NCBI RefSeq assembly: GCF_000380245.2
Contig: NZ_HG428741.1
Span: forward strand, 2,120,051-2,173,097
DNA from: Bacillus massiliigorillae
GTDB taxonomy: Bacteria; Bacillota; Bacilli; Bacillales; DSM-1321
Direction of reading: 5' to 3'
Length of the DNA: 53,047 nucleotides
The notes under the pieces were generated by a model, which saw only the letters and a list, made by a program, of their open reading frames with translations, searched no databases and was not told the origin of the DNA. Shown in pieces: positions 36,839-46,352 of this stretch (positions are counted from its first letter, which is position 1; every line of letters starts with the position of its first letter). The position numbers and the translations under genes are program-made.

Positions 36839-37252
36839 TCATTTAGTTAAGGCATGCTCAACTTTAATACAACGGTTCATGATAACAGTATAGCCCTGAT
36901 TTTTCAAATCATGATACACATCTTCATCAATTACATCTAGTTGTGTCCAAAAAACATCGGCATCGATTTGTTCGAATTCCTTCGCATGCTGAGCTACAGC
37001 ATCGCTTCGTCGAAAAATGTTCACAATATCGATATGTCCTTCAATGTCAAGTAAAGATGCATACGCTTTTACTCCAAAAACCTCACTAACACTTGGGTTC
37101 ACTGGAATTATTTCATAACCACAATCCATCATTGCCTTAGACACACTATAAGACGTACGATTTGGATTATCAGATAACCCTACTACAGCGATACGTTTCG
37201 CTTTTTTTAAAATTACTCCCATATCACTCCGGGAAAGATCATTAAATGGCAT
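36839..37252 (-). CDS. CoA-binding protein (YneT-like)
   Basis: A 137-residue Rossmann-type CoA-binding domain (VVGLSDNPNRTSYSVSKAMMDCGYEIIPVNP, then VFGVKAYASLLDI, VDIVNIFRRS and MNRCIKVEH). Same neighbour of parE as YneT in B. subtilis. Function not known beyond CoA binding. Confidence 0.88.
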   Translation of the reverse strand: MPFNDLSRSDMGVILKKAKRIAVVGLSDNPNRTSYSVSKAMMDCGYEIIPVNPSVSEVFGVKAYASLLDIEGHIDIVNIFRRSDAVAQHAKEFEQIDADVFWTQLDVIDEDVYHDLKNQGYTVIMNRCIKVEHALTK

Positions 37253-37584
37253 CTCTTTTTCCTCTTTTCATAATCCTCAATGGATGTTTTTTATACAACT
37301 CAGCAAAAACCTCTATGTAGTGTTCAAATTACTTAAAATTTCAAAATATAATCTTCATTTTACACCTTTTTGTATTAAGAACACGTAATATGCATTTAAA
37401 ACAACTACCTGATATATACACTTTTTTCTTAATTCTATCTAGGAAATCTATTTCCCTTTCTAAACAGCTAAAATTATTTTCATTTTTTTACATAAAAACC
37501 ATATACAACCTCTTATACAGTATTATATATTTTAAATATTAAAAATATTCAAAATATATTTTTTCGATATGAAAGGAGTATGCA
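37253..37584. other. Divergent intergenic region, no gene seen
   Basis: 332 very AT-rich bases between the CoA-binding protein gene and the LysR gene, presumably holding both promoters. I see no clear hairpin, RNA or operator. It also marks the left border of the aromatic island. Confidence 0.5.
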
Positions 37585-38484
37585 ATGGATATTAGACAAT
37601 TGCGCTATTTCGTCACAATTGTAGAAGAAGGTCAAGTGACAAGGGCAGCAAAAAAATTACATATGGCTCAACCTCCACTCAGTCAGCAGTTAAAAATAAT
37701 GGAAGATGAACTAGGTGGAAAGCTATTTGATCGTAATGGCCGAAATCTAGAACTAACAGAGTCTGGCAAGTTATTGTACAAAAAAGGACTAGAACTGCTC
37801 TCTTTCTTTGAAGAAACCCTTATTGAAGTGAAAGAAGTTGGTGAAGGACTAAAAGGTATTTTAGCTCTTGGCTCCGTCAAAACGTGCTTTGCCTATATCC
37901 CAGGACGAATCCGTTATTTCCGTAAGAATTTTCCTGATGTAAGCTTTAGATTAGTCGAGGGAGATACATACCGCTTAAAAGAAAGTTTATTAAATCGTGA
38001 AATTGAATTAGCTATTATACGGCTTCCTATCGCCAGCACGGAACTTTCTTCTATTGAGCTTACTCCAGATCCATTTGTCTTAGTTGTACCAGAGGATTGG
38101 AGTATCCCTAATAAGATTAAAATGAAATATATAGCTTCCTTACCTTTACTACTACTTCATCGAGTAAGTGGTCACGGTACCTATGAATTAGTTGTTGATG
38201 AATGTCGTCATCACGGATTCGAACCAAATATTGTCTGCGAATGTCCTGATGCCTCAATGATTTTATCGTTAGTTCGTGAAGGAATTGGAGCAGCCGTTTT
38301 GCCAAAAACAACATTGAAATCATTTTCCCAAATTGGCGTAAAAGTTGTTTCAATTGAAGACTGTCGTATTCAATCTGAAGCTGCAATCGTATGGCATAAA
38401 GATCGCTATCTATCGAAAAGTGCAATTCGATTTCTTGAAACATTCTCTGAGTCAAACACTTTCTTTCCTAATCATCAAGATTAA
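37585..38484 (+). CDS. LysR-family transcriptional regulator
   Basis: A 299-residue regulator: N-terminal helix-turn-helix MDIRQLRYFVTIVEEGQVTRAAKKLHMAQPPLSQQLKIMEDELG and a periplasmic-binding-type effector domain. GAAAGGAG site. Points toward, and overlaps by 17 bases at its end, the XylR/V4R regulator gene. Probably controls the aromatic island, possibly as a general aromatic-acid sensor; effector unknown. Confidence 0.88.
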   Translation: MDIRQLRYFVTIVEEGQVTRAAKKLHMAQPPLSQQLKIMEDELGGKLFDRNGRNLELTESGKLLYKKGLELLSFFEETLIEVKEVGEGLKGILALGSVKTCFAYIPGRIRYFRKNFPDVSFRLVEGDTYRLKESLLNREIELAIIRLPIASTELSSIELTPDPFVLVVPEDWSIPNKIKMKYIASLPLLLLHRVSGHGTYELVVDECRHHGFEPNIVCECPDASMILSLVREGIGAAVLPKTTLKSFSQIGVKVVSIEDCRIQSEAAIVWHKDRYLSKSAIRFLETFSESNTFFPNHQD

Positions 38485-40351
38485 TTTCTTTTGCTATTAT
38501 TAACGCCTCAAGAGATGCATATAGTTGAAAACTATTATTTGGTTGTCTTATTTCAATTCCTAATAATTCTTCAATTCTTTTTAATCGATAGCGTAAGCCA
38601 CTCATTGAAATAGACATTTCTTCCATGATTTTCTCTAAGTTACCGCCGCATTGTAAAAACACATAAAGAGTTTTCAATAATTCTTCCATCTTTGGTTCTT
38701 TCGGTTTTAGTAATGGTTCCAAAGTGTTTTTCGCCTTTTGTAACACCATTTGATTATTACCAGAATGCATTAATATACCCATAACATCTAATTCATCAAA
38801 AGCCGTTATATTCGTAATTCCTTTATTCATAAGAAGTGCCGTTAAAGCTTGTTGATACATATCGAAAACGCTTTCAACTTTTTCAGCTACAGAACTTAAC
38901 CCAAATTTAAACTGCAAACCTTGAAAGGATGATTGTAAATAAGCAAAGATGTCATGACTTAAATTCATTCGGGAATGTCGTATTTGATGGTTTCGATCCG
39001 TTATCAACAGTACGATATTCCCTTCCTTTTGCGCTGTCAAAACGATTATATGATTATTCTTAAAGAAATGAAAAATTGATTCCATCATTTGTTGCTGTAT
39101 AAAATAATCATTTTCATTAGCTTGTTTACGTTGCTTTTTATAATCAATCACAAGCATAAAATACGGTTCTTCAAGCGGGCTATCTAAATACCTGCTTTTT
39201 TTGATAATTTCCCCTTCTGAATGAATCTCTTTATTTAATATTTGTTCAAGAAATAAACCTTTTACTCTCTCTAAAGCTTCAAAACTATTTTTTTCGTTTA
39301 AAATATACAATGAGCATACTGTTGAAATACGTTCTAGAACCATCTTATTAATTTCAGTGAATTCTTTGTTATCCTCTAGCTCTTTCATAATAACAAAAGC
39401 ACAATACCCCCATGTCCTCTGCTGTAGCACGATCGGTGTATAAAGCAAACGAAATTGTTCCTCTTCGTAAACTTGACTGTGTAAAGATTCATCTTTTTTA
39501 TTATTGTGATGAACTATTTCTTTTAGCTTTATTCGTATATTATCCACCACATCTTTATCAACACCTACATGTAAAAAATCCTCATTGTACACATTCTCTA
39601 TAATGATTGGAATATGAGTTAATTGAAACATAGTTCTAGCTATAGACTGTAGATTTCGTCCATTCATCAATTGTTCAGTTAACTTACTATGTATAGCTGT
39701 TACTTGTGATAGATTATTTTTTTCTTCTAGTAATCGTTCATATGTAACCTCCAGCTCTTGAACGATAGGAAGTGGTTTATAATACTTCCGTTCTTCATCA
39801 ATTTGCCTATCCCATAGACTTATTGATTTCCCTTCATACTGACACACACTAGCTCCAACTGCTTTACAAGAAGTTTCTTTAAAAATCACTTCATGACCAC
39901 AAATGGTTGAATAGTAACCGCTTGCATAGCCAATTAACGTATGACATACGGAATGATTGGAAATTCCCATCTGTAATAAATGTTCCTCTGCTTCATATGA
40001 ATTTTTCCAAATACCTTTCACTATTACAGCTTGAATACTTCCATCTTCGTTTGTATTAATTTCTAATACTGTTGTTTGCACATCCGTGTATCCTTGCATT
40101 CTATGCATTATGGGGCCTTGTCTAAGTAATTGTTGAATAGACGTGTGTTCTTGTTGCAGCACTTTCTTTGCATCATTCATCCCAAGATTCCACCCATATC
40201 GGAGTAAAAATCCTTTCGTTCTTTCAATTCCCAGGTTTTCCACTAGGTCTTTACGTAACGCTCCAAATATAGATGAAGAAGTTAAAATTATTCGTTCATT
40301 GTCAAAGTATATTTTTCCTTCATCTCTAACAAGTTGAAAGTTAGCTGACAC
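38468..40351 (-). CDS. XylR-N/V4R sensor with PucR-type DNA-binding domain
   Basis: A 627-residue regulator. Residues about 20-110 match the XylR N-terminal domain, and about 110-185 a V4R domain (CHTLIGYASGYYSTICGHEVIFKETSCKAVGASVCQYEG), both linked to sensing aromatic effectors. A coiled coil (190-215), a GAF-like region and a PucR-type helix-turn-helix at the C-terminus (GNLEKIMEEMSISMSGLRYRLKRIEELLG) follow. Unlike XylR/DmpR there is no sigma-54 AAA+ domain. GTG start with GGTGGGGG upstream. Likely the specific activator of the hydroxylase genes. Confidence 0.8.
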   Translation of the reverse strand: MSANFQLVRDEGKIYFDNERIILTSSSIFGALRKDLVENLGIERTKGFLLRYGWNLGMNDAKKVLQQEHTSIQQLLRQGPIMHRMQGYTDVQTTVLEINTNEDGSIQAVIVKGIWKNSYEAEEHLLQMGISNHSVCHTLIGYASGYYSTICGHEVIFKETSCKAVGASVCQYEGKSISLWDRQIDEERKYYKPLPIVQELEVTYERLLEEKNNLSQVTAIHSKLTEQLMNGRNLQSIARTMFQLTHIPIIIENVYNEDFLHVGVDKDVVDNIRIKLKEIVHHNNKKDESLHSQVYEEEQFRLLYTPIVLQQRTWGYCAFVIMKELEDNKEFTEINKMVLERISTVCSLYILNEKNSFEALERVKGLFLEQILNKEIHSEGEIIKKSRYLDSPLEEPYFMLVIDYKKQRKQANENDYFIQQQMMESIFHFFKNNHIIVLTAQKEGNIVLLITDRNHQIRHSRMNLSHDIFAYLQSSFQGLQFKFGLSSVAEKVESVFDMYQQALTALLMNKGITNITAFDELDVMGILMHSGNNQMVLQKAKNTLEPLLKPKEPKMEELLKTLYVFLQCGGNLEKIMEEMSISMSGLRYRLKRIEELLGIEIRQPNNSFQLYASLEALIIAKEINLDD

Positions 40352-40512
40352 ACCCCCACCACCTATACGTAACCTTTCTATTATTATAGCAAAAAATCCA
40401 CTTTAATACTATTTAGCTATATTTTGGATAATAAAACACTTTTTAAATGAGCAAAAAACCTCGGTTAATTCATTAATTTGTGATTTTTCTTCTAACTTCT
40501 CCAAACTAATAT

Positions 40513-40553
40513 AACCCGTAGAAAAAAATCCTTTTCCTACGGGTTATCATTAT
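40513..40553. terminator. Hairpin after the first hydroxylase gene
   Basis: Nine-base arms AACCCGTAG/CTACGGGTT just past the hydroxylase stop. The longer T-run is on the plus strand, so direction is uncertain. Confidence 0.5.
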
Positions 40554-40556
40554 TTT

Positions 40557-42074
40557 TTAAACTAGACTAGACGACTTTGGATTACTTGCATTAATCCACT
40601 TATCATTCGTCCAGCCGCTCAAATCATAATCTTTCATTGCAGCATCTACAAATGATGTAAACATAGCAGATTGACCATTTTTATCAGCAAATTTTAAAGT
40701 TTCTAAACGGATGTTTTCATGATTACCAGCATAATTGATTTCGTACAATTCGTTACGTCCACCAAATTCTGTACCGATTGCATCCCACACTAATTTCATT
40801 AATTTTACTCTTTCCTCAGCTGTTACTCCACCTGATCCCTTATAGTATTGATCAAGATATGGACGAATTTCTGGATTTAAGAAATCTTTTGAACTTGAAG
40901 GAAGTTGAATAAGACTACCTGCAACCACTTGTTCAAATATTAATTTCACTTTAGGCCAAACCATCGGAGCAAATACACGGTATGCAGTTGCATACGTACT
41001 ATTTGGTAGAACTGTACCGTTTGCACCTGGTAGTGGATCTGACGCCATTGCAGTTGAAATAGCCCAGAACATATTACGCCATGCAATAACTTCTCCAATA
41101 TTCGCTTGAACACCTCTAAATTGGCTTGTTCCTGCCATTTCAGCAGCTTTCATTAATAACCCTGCCATGAAATCTAGTTTTACAGCAAAACGTGTACAGC
41201 CATGCAATGTGTATCGATTTAACCAACCAGTTTCTGCTCTGAAACCGTTTGCAATTTGAACATTTTTATATGCAAAAACATCTTCCCATGGAATAAATAC
41301 ATTATCTAAAACGATTACAGCATCATTTTCATCGAAACGACTAGATAAAGGATAATCATAAGGACTTCCTTGCATTGCTGCCATTTGCTCATAAGACTGT
41401 CTACTAATCATCTTTAAACCAGGAGCATTCATTGGTACGAAGAATATTAAAGCATGACTTTGATCTCCTTCACCAAGGTCTACTGGTGAGTAATTCGCTA
41501 CAAAATTATAATTCGTTAATGCCGCTGATGTTCCTACCATTTTCGCTCCACTTACAATAATTCCATCGTCTCTCTCTTCTACTGCTCGTACGAAAACTTC
41601 TTTATTCTCATGTAACGGTTTATGACGATCCATAGCTGGATTAATGATTGTATGATTACAGAATGGCACATCTTTCGTTGCTTTGGTATACCATTTCTTC
41701 GCATTATGTTCAAATCCCTTATAATAGTCAGAGAACGGTCCTAGTGAACCAGTAAAAGCTGCTTTATAGTCTGGTGTTCTTCCCATAAATCCAAAACTCA
41801 TTCTAGACCACTCAGCAATTGCATCCCTAGCTTCAATCATTTCCTGTGCATTTTTTGATGCTTTAAAAAACTTATGTGTTAAATGGCCTTCTTCTGTTTT
41901 TGTTGTTAAAATTGGTGCTGTTTCTGGGTTATGTAAGGCATCATATAATTGTGAGATTGATCTTGCAGAGTTTTGATATGCAGGATGTGTTGTGACATCA
42001 TCAATTTTTTCTCCATTTAAAAAGACTACTCGACCATCTCGTAAACTCTCTAAATACTCCTTGCCATTCATCAT
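40557..42074 (-). CDS. hpaB: 4-Hydroxyphenylacetate 3-monooxygenase oxygenase component, HpaB family (copy 1)
   Basis: A 505-residue FADH2-dependent phenol hydroxylase of the acyl-CoA-dehydrogenase fold (E. coli HpaB has 520). Conserved family segments: SFGFMGRTPDYKAAF, NHTIINPAMDR, FFVPMNAPGLKMISRQSYE, PLSSRFDENDAVIVLDNVFIPWEDVF and SSSKDFLNPEIRPYLDQYYKG. It adds a hydroxyl ortho to a phenolic group. ATG at 42074 follows GGAGGG; the frame is open 17 codons further. A reductase (HpaC) must supply FADH2 and is not in the window. Confidence 0.88.
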   Translation of the reverse strand: MMNGKEYLESLRDGRVVFLNGEKIDDVTTHPAYQNSARSISQLYDALHNPETAPILTTKTEEGHLTHKFFKASKNAQEMIEARDAIAEWSRMSFGFMGRTPDYKAAFTGSLGPFSDYYKGFEHNAKKWYTKATKDVPFCNHTIINPAMDRHKPLHENKEVFVRAVEERDDGIIVSGAKMVGTSAALTNYNFVANYSPVDLGEGDQSHALIFFVPMNAPGLKMISRQSYEQMAAMQGSPYDYPLSSRFDENDAVIVLDNVFIPWEDVFAYKNVQIANGFRAETGWLNRYTLHGCTRFAVKLDFMAGLLMKAAEMAGTSQFRGVQANIGEVIAWRNMFWAISTAMASDPLPGANGTVLPNSTYATAYRVFAPMVWPKVKLIFEQVVAGSLIQLPSSSKDFLNPEIRPYLDQYYKGSGGVTAEERVKLMKLVWDAIGTEFGGRNELYEINYAGNHENIRLETLKFADKNGQSAMFTSFVDAAMKDYDLSGWTNDKWINASNPKSSSLV

Positions 42075-42270
42075 AATATATCCCTCCAACATTCTTCTAT
42101 ATTCAATTTGTTTAACTACATTCATATTAACTAAAAATCCACAGCAAAATTATACGAAGTTTGAGTTATTTTTAAACAAAAACTATCTAATTTTATTTAC
42201 GAATTCTCATTGTAAAATAGCTTTAAACCGCAAAGTGTCACACATCCAAATACAGAGAGAAACAAAAATA

Positions 42271-42311
42271 TAAAAGGTCGAACCAAAATCAGTTTTGGCT
42301 CGACCTTTTAC
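42271..42311 (-). terminator. Terminator after the FAD synthetase-like gene
   Basis: AAAAGGTCGA/TCGACCTTTT arms with CCAAA/TTTGG inside. Separates the dioxygenase operon from the first hydroxylase gene. Confidence 0.8.
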
Positions 42312-42317
42312 TGGCTC

Positions 42318-43253
42318 TTATACAATTACATACTTATTATAAAATGAATCCTCAATCGTAATCGGATCTTCATTTTGAATAAAATATGTTTCCATATCTC
42401 GACTATCATCTAGCTCACTCATCACAAAAGAAATCCACCTAATTGTTACTCTTTTTTGACTCATATTAGTAAAACAAGTGCTCAAACGAATCAGTATAAA
42501 CAATTGGTCATTCCTACTTCTCATTTGCAAGCATTTACCTTTAAATTGTTCTCCATCCAATTCCACCATAATGTCATACATACCATTAGTAGGTAATCGG
42601 AAAGCCTCTTCAACTCTTATACTAATGAATTGATCACTACTATAGAATAAAGAAGCTCGCTCTACTTTTCCATGCACTTCATAATGTCGCCCAAGATAGG
42701 AAGGAATGGATTGTACATCTCCAATAGCAAGCAACTGTCGAATTGCAGTTGAACTTATTTTTTGTTCTCCATAAGTTATTTCGCCTATAGTGGTAACATC
42801 AAAATATCCTAATCCATGTTGCTTTAGTGTTTTCATACTTCCATTACCTTTATGCCCATAATGGTAATCGAATCCTGCCACAACATGTTTACAGTTCAAT
42901 CCAATCAAATAATCCTTTACAAAATCTTCAGGAGATAATTGTGAAAATTCAGCTGTAAATTGTACGACATAAAGCTTCTCTACACCTAAACTTCTAAATT
43001 GCTCTTCCTTTAATGATAATGGACTTAAATAAGTCATAGGAGCTTGTGCAGGATTAAAGATTTCTTTAGGATGAGGAAAAAATGTCATAACGCCAAAGAT
43101 AAGTTGTTTTTGCTCAGCTATTTCTTTCGCATGTTGAAGAATTTTTTGATGACCGGTATGCACTCCGTCGAAGAATCCAAGTGCTAATACACATGGTTCT
43201 ACTTTGTATTGAGAAGAATCCTTAAAAGGATGCCTAATATATTCAATTTCCAC
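42318..43253 (-). CDS. FAD synthetase-only RibF paralogue
   Basis: A 311-residue protein. The N-terminal FMN adenylyltransferase domain is intact: LALGFFDGVHTGHQKIL, MTFFPHP, VVAGFDYHYGHKGNGSMKTL and KISSTAIRQLL. The C-terminal half keeps the length but lacks the flavokinase signature GRxxGFPTAN and the metal/ATP residues, so riboflavin kinase activity is unlikely. It lies in the operon of a flavin-dependent hydroxylase and would convert FMN to FAD for it. GTG start, eight bases from AAGGGGG. Confidence 0.8.
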   Translation of the reverse strand: MEIEYIRHPFKDSSQYKVEPCVLALGFFDGVHTGHQKILQHAKEIAEQKQLIFGVMTFFPHPKEIFNPAQAPMTYLSPLSLKEEQFRSLGVEKLYVVQFTAEFSQLSPEDFVKDYLIGLNCKHVVAGFDYHYGHKGNGSMKTLKQHGLGYFDVTTIGEITYGEQKISSTAIRQLLAIGDVQSIPSYLGRHYEVHGKVERASLFYSSDQFISIRVEEAFRLPTNGMYDIMVELDGEQFKGKCLQMRSRNDQLFILIRLSTCFTNMSQKRVTIRWISFVMSELDDSRDMETYFIQNEDPITIEDSFYNKYVIV

Positions 43254-43413
43254 AGTTGACACCCCCTTAAAGATTTCCACGCATTAATTTATAACTTGAC
43301 CGTATTTCCCTTCAAAAAATGCTAATGACACTCCTTCATGTAAAACGATCATTTTGACTTCACAATAAATAACGTATGATCTCTTCCTAACACATTTCCG
43401 AATGAATGACAGG

Positions 43414-44397
43414 TTAAATGATAAACTCAGGCTTCTTTTGCGTTAATGTAGGCTCTGAATTTTCAACTTGCTCTCCCGTGTCAATATCTAAGAATGGAGA
43501 TGTTTCATTGAACCAACTATCAGGTGCTTTATGCCCCCAGAAAGTTTGTCTTCTCTCATCATTCAAATCCCAACGTATTGGTTTGAAATCAGGATCACTT
43601 GTTAAATAATCACCATTGTAAAGCTCAATACGATAACCATCTGGATCTCTTAAATATAAGAAGAATGCATTCGAAAGTCCATGTCGTCCTGGTCCTCTTT
43701 CGATTGAATCTGCATATCCAACAGATGCTAATACATCACAAGTATGAATTAATGCCATTGGATCTGGTAACCAATAAGCAAAATGATGAAGGCGTGGACC
43801 TACCCCATTCATAAATGCTTGATCATGTACGCAAGGTTTGCGATGTAGCCATGCAGCCCAAAGTTTTTCTTCTTCATTCGCAGTGTATTCAGAACAAGAA
43901 AATCCTAGTTCATTCGTAAAGAAATCATATGCTTTTTGCACATCTGGAACAGCACAGTTTACATGATCAATACGTTGAACTCTTGATCCTCTATATAAAT
44001 CATATCGTTGTAGCAATCGCTCTGCTCCATCCATTTCACAGAAGAATTCTAACGGAAGATTAGAAACATCATGTACATGCAATGCTCTTCCTAATGCATG
44101 TTGTGTCCCTTTTTCTAGCCATTTTGTTCTTAAGCCTTTTGATTGAAATAACAGTGCTAATTTATCTAAATCTCCCTCACTAGCAACCTTATAACCTAAT
44201 GCCTGAACACCTTTTTTCTCAGACTTCTTTAAGACAAGACTATGATGAACATGCTCCTCTAAACCCCGTAAGTAAATATGCTCGCTATCACTTTCAGTTT
44301 CAATAAAACCTAATGTTTTCACATAGAAGTCTCTAGAACGATCCAAATCACTTACATTCAAAACAACTCTTGCCACTCGGATAATATTAAAATCCAT
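43414..44397 (-). CDS. Extradiol ring-cleavage dioxygenase, probable 3,4-dihydroxyphenylacetate 2,3-dioxygenase
   Basis: A 327-residue type I (two VOC domain) extradiol dioxygenase. Probable Fe/Mn ligands are His145 (IDHVNCAVPD), His204 or His205 (RLHHFAYWL) and Glu258 (DPDGYRIELYNGDY), with the usual Tyr256. Sequence and gene context agree with homoprotocatechuate 2,3-dioxygenase (HpaD/HPCD class), but another catechol cannot be excluded. 54 bases after the second hydroxylase gene on the same strand. Confidence 0.85.
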   Translation of the reverse strand: MDFNIIRVARVVLNVSDLDRSRDFYVKTLGFIETESDSEHIYLRGLEEHVHHSLVLKKSEKKGVQALGYKVASEGDLDKLALLFQSKGLRTKWLEKGTQHALGRALHVHDVSNLPLEFFCEMDGAERLLQRYDLYRGSRVQRIDHVNCAVPDVQKAYDFFTNELGFSCSEYTANEEEKLWAAWLHRKPCVHDQAFMNGVGPRLHHFAYWLPDPMALIHTCDVLASVGYADSIERGPGRHGLSNAFFLYLRDPDGYRIELYNGDYLTSDPDFKPIRWDLNDERRQTFWGHKAPDSWFNETSPFLDIDTGEQVENSEPTLTQKKPEFII

Positions 44398-44451
44398 AGC
44401 CCCTAGCCTCCCATTTTACTAAAAATAATATAATCCCCTATCCCTTAGGAA

Positions 44452-45924
44452 TTATCCATTTTTAATTAAGCTTTCAGAACGATTCAAGAACTCTTGAACA
44501 CGATCCACATAGATTTGCTTGTCATAGCCGTTATATAATGTGCTTGCCATTCTCACTGGATCTCCGAAGAAGAAGCGCTCGTATAATGTTTGTCTTGATC
44601 CAAACGAACTCATACATACATCCCATGCCAGACGATAAAGCTTCACGCGATTATATGCATCTCCATTTGCAGCTTGTAAATATTTGTCTAAATCTGGACG
44701 AATTTCTGAGTTAAAATCTGATTCTGATGGTATCGCCATTAAACCACTTGCACCCATCAACTGCATAATTTCGCCGAAACGAGGATATATTTTTGGAAAG
44801 TAATGACGTGCTGCATTTAATGGTCCAAAATCTGGTGTCATAATTCCCCACTTATCAACTTTTGCATTTGCTTCTGATGAAATTAAGAATGCTTTCATCG
44901 TTTCTAATGCAATAATCACTTCAGACATTTTTTCATGAATATGTTGATATTGGCCAATATTAATTGTTTCAACCATTAATTGTAGAATTCCAAGAACGAA
45001 CTCTGTTTTAGCTACATTCTTCGAAACAACTTGATGTGTCATATGAACTACTGCGTTACTCTCATTGTATGCTCGATTACAAACTCCAACATCGCCCAAT
45101 GCAAAGACACGATCCCAAGGTACAACAACGTCATCGAATACAACAATTGCATCCATTTCTTCAAAACGTGAACCTAGTGGATGATCAAAGTTTGATTTAC
45201 CATAATCGAATGACTCACGACAAATGAACTTAAGTCCCTTTGTGTTGTTAGGAATTGAAAATGCGTAAGCATAAGGATTTTCTTCCTCTACTTGCTGTAA
45301 TAATGTTGAAGGGAACACCATGATTTCATCAGTAATTCCACCTTGAGTTGCTAATAAACGAGCTCCTCGAATGACAACACCCTCAGATGTTTTTTCTACA
45401 ATACGTGCTGCAATATATGGATCAGGTAGCTGAGCTGAATTAACTCCGCGATTTACCTGAGGTTGAATTAAAGTATGCGTTAATGAAACGTCATTTTTTG
45501 CACAGAATTCATAATAGTTTTGCATGTTCTTCGCATAGAAAGGATCTTGGTTGCCAAACATAGCAGAAGCAGCGCCATACGCCATAATACCTACATTTAT
45601 ATAATCTGGTGAACGCCCCATCATTCCACCTGTATGCTTCGCCCATTCTTGCATCATTAAGCGACGTTTTTCTAAATCTTCTTTAGTCTTAGGTTGAATG
45701 AATGATGTTCCTACACGTTCGCCTGTTACTGAATCTTCAAATGTCATATAATCTTTTTTCTTTGGGTCATGTTGCAAATCATATAGTTCCGCTTGTGATT
45801 TCATTACACCTTTGAAAGCAGGGTGTTCAGACGCCTTCCCTTCTACTCGCTTTCCATCAATCCAGACCTCCGCTTGTGCTTGATCTACTCTTTCAATATA
45901 CTGTTGACCTGTTTTTGCTGGCAT
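44452..45924 (-). CDS. HpaB-family flavin hydroxylase (copy 2, YoaI-like)
   Basis: A 490-residue paralogue of the hydroxylase at 40557, clearly diverged. Conserved segments: TGGMMGRSPDYINVGI, LTHTLIQPQVNRG, FSIPNNTKGLKFICRESF, PLGSRFEEMDAIVVFDDVVVPWDRVF and IPSESDFNSEIRPDLDKYL. Resembles B. subtilis YoaI. First gene of the three-gene ring-cleavage operon, with a perfect cre site 100 bases upstream. It may act on a different phenol from copy 1, or the two may share the pathway. Confidence 0.85.
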   Translation of the reverse strand: MPAKTGQQYIERVDQAQAEVWIDGKRVEGKASEHPAFKGVMKSQAELYDLQHDPKKKDYMTFEDSVTGERVGTSFIQPKTKEDLEKRRLMMQEWAKHTGGMMGRSPDYINVGIMAYGAASAMFGNQDPFYAKNMQNYYEFCAKNDVSLTHTLIQPQVNRGVNSAQLPDPYIAARIVEKTSEGVVIRGARLLATQGGITDEIMVFPSTLLQQVEEENPYAYAFSIPNNTKGLKFICRESFDYGKSNFDHPLGSRFEEMDAIVVFDDVVVPWDRVFALGDVGVCNRAYNESNAVVHMTHQVVSKNVAKTEFVLGILQLMVETINIGQYQHIHEKMSEVIIALETMKAFLISSEANAKVDKWGIMTPDFGPLNAARHYFPKIYPRFGEIMQLMGASGLMAIPSESDFNSEIRPDLDKYLQAANGDAYNRVKLYRLAWDVCMSSFGSRQTLYERFFFGDPVRMASTLYNGYDKQIYVDRVQEFLNRSESLIKNG

Positions 45925-46025
45925 TTAAATTACCCCTTTCAATTCTTATTTCAAAATATTGATACTATGGTTTCTTTATGAATCAGCCGCATTTAAAAAT
46001 AGTTGAACTTGTTATAACTTCACAG

Positions 46026-46039
46026 TGAAATCGTTTTCA
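46026..46039. promoter_or_regulatory. Catabolite-responsive element (cre)
   Basis: TGAAATCGTTTTCA matches the CcpA consensus TGWAANCGNTNWCA at every position and is extended by a G and C into a 16-base near-palindrome. It lies about 100 bases before the second hydroxylase operon. Apart from this and the terminator at 46267, the gap 45925-46352 holds nothing I can support. Confidence 0.7.
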
Positions 46040-46266
46040 CTTATTTGTAAGCAACTAGCTCTCTCCCTGCTGATACACCATACATATTTTTTTGCTACTA
46101 CATTAATGATTAGAAAATTCAGAAATATCCACCCGGTAGTAAGCTGTGTAATTAATGTAACATCTCCTCAAGTATATGAAAAATATCTAAAAAATTGGTT
46201 ATGCCAACTTAAAAGATATATAAATGCATTAGAAAACATTATGCAAACATAATTGAGCATAGATAA

Positions 46267-46338
46267 AAAAGAATCGCCCTTGTTTGATTATATTTGACCA
46301 CCATAATCCAACCAACAAGAAAGACACGATTCTTTTTA
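46267..46338 (-). terminator. Terminator after the permease gene
   Basis: Long interrupted stem with outer arms AAAAAGAATCG/CGATTCTTTTT and inner CTTGTT/AACAAG, followed by T residues on the minus strand. Confidence 0.75.
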
Positions 46339-46352
46339 TGTTTATTTGCAAT

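Noticed and set aside
46025..46252. 75-codon plus-strand frame in the gap before the permease gene
   Set aside because: It starts with GTG inside the cre site, has no ribosome binding site, and its sequence shows no family features.
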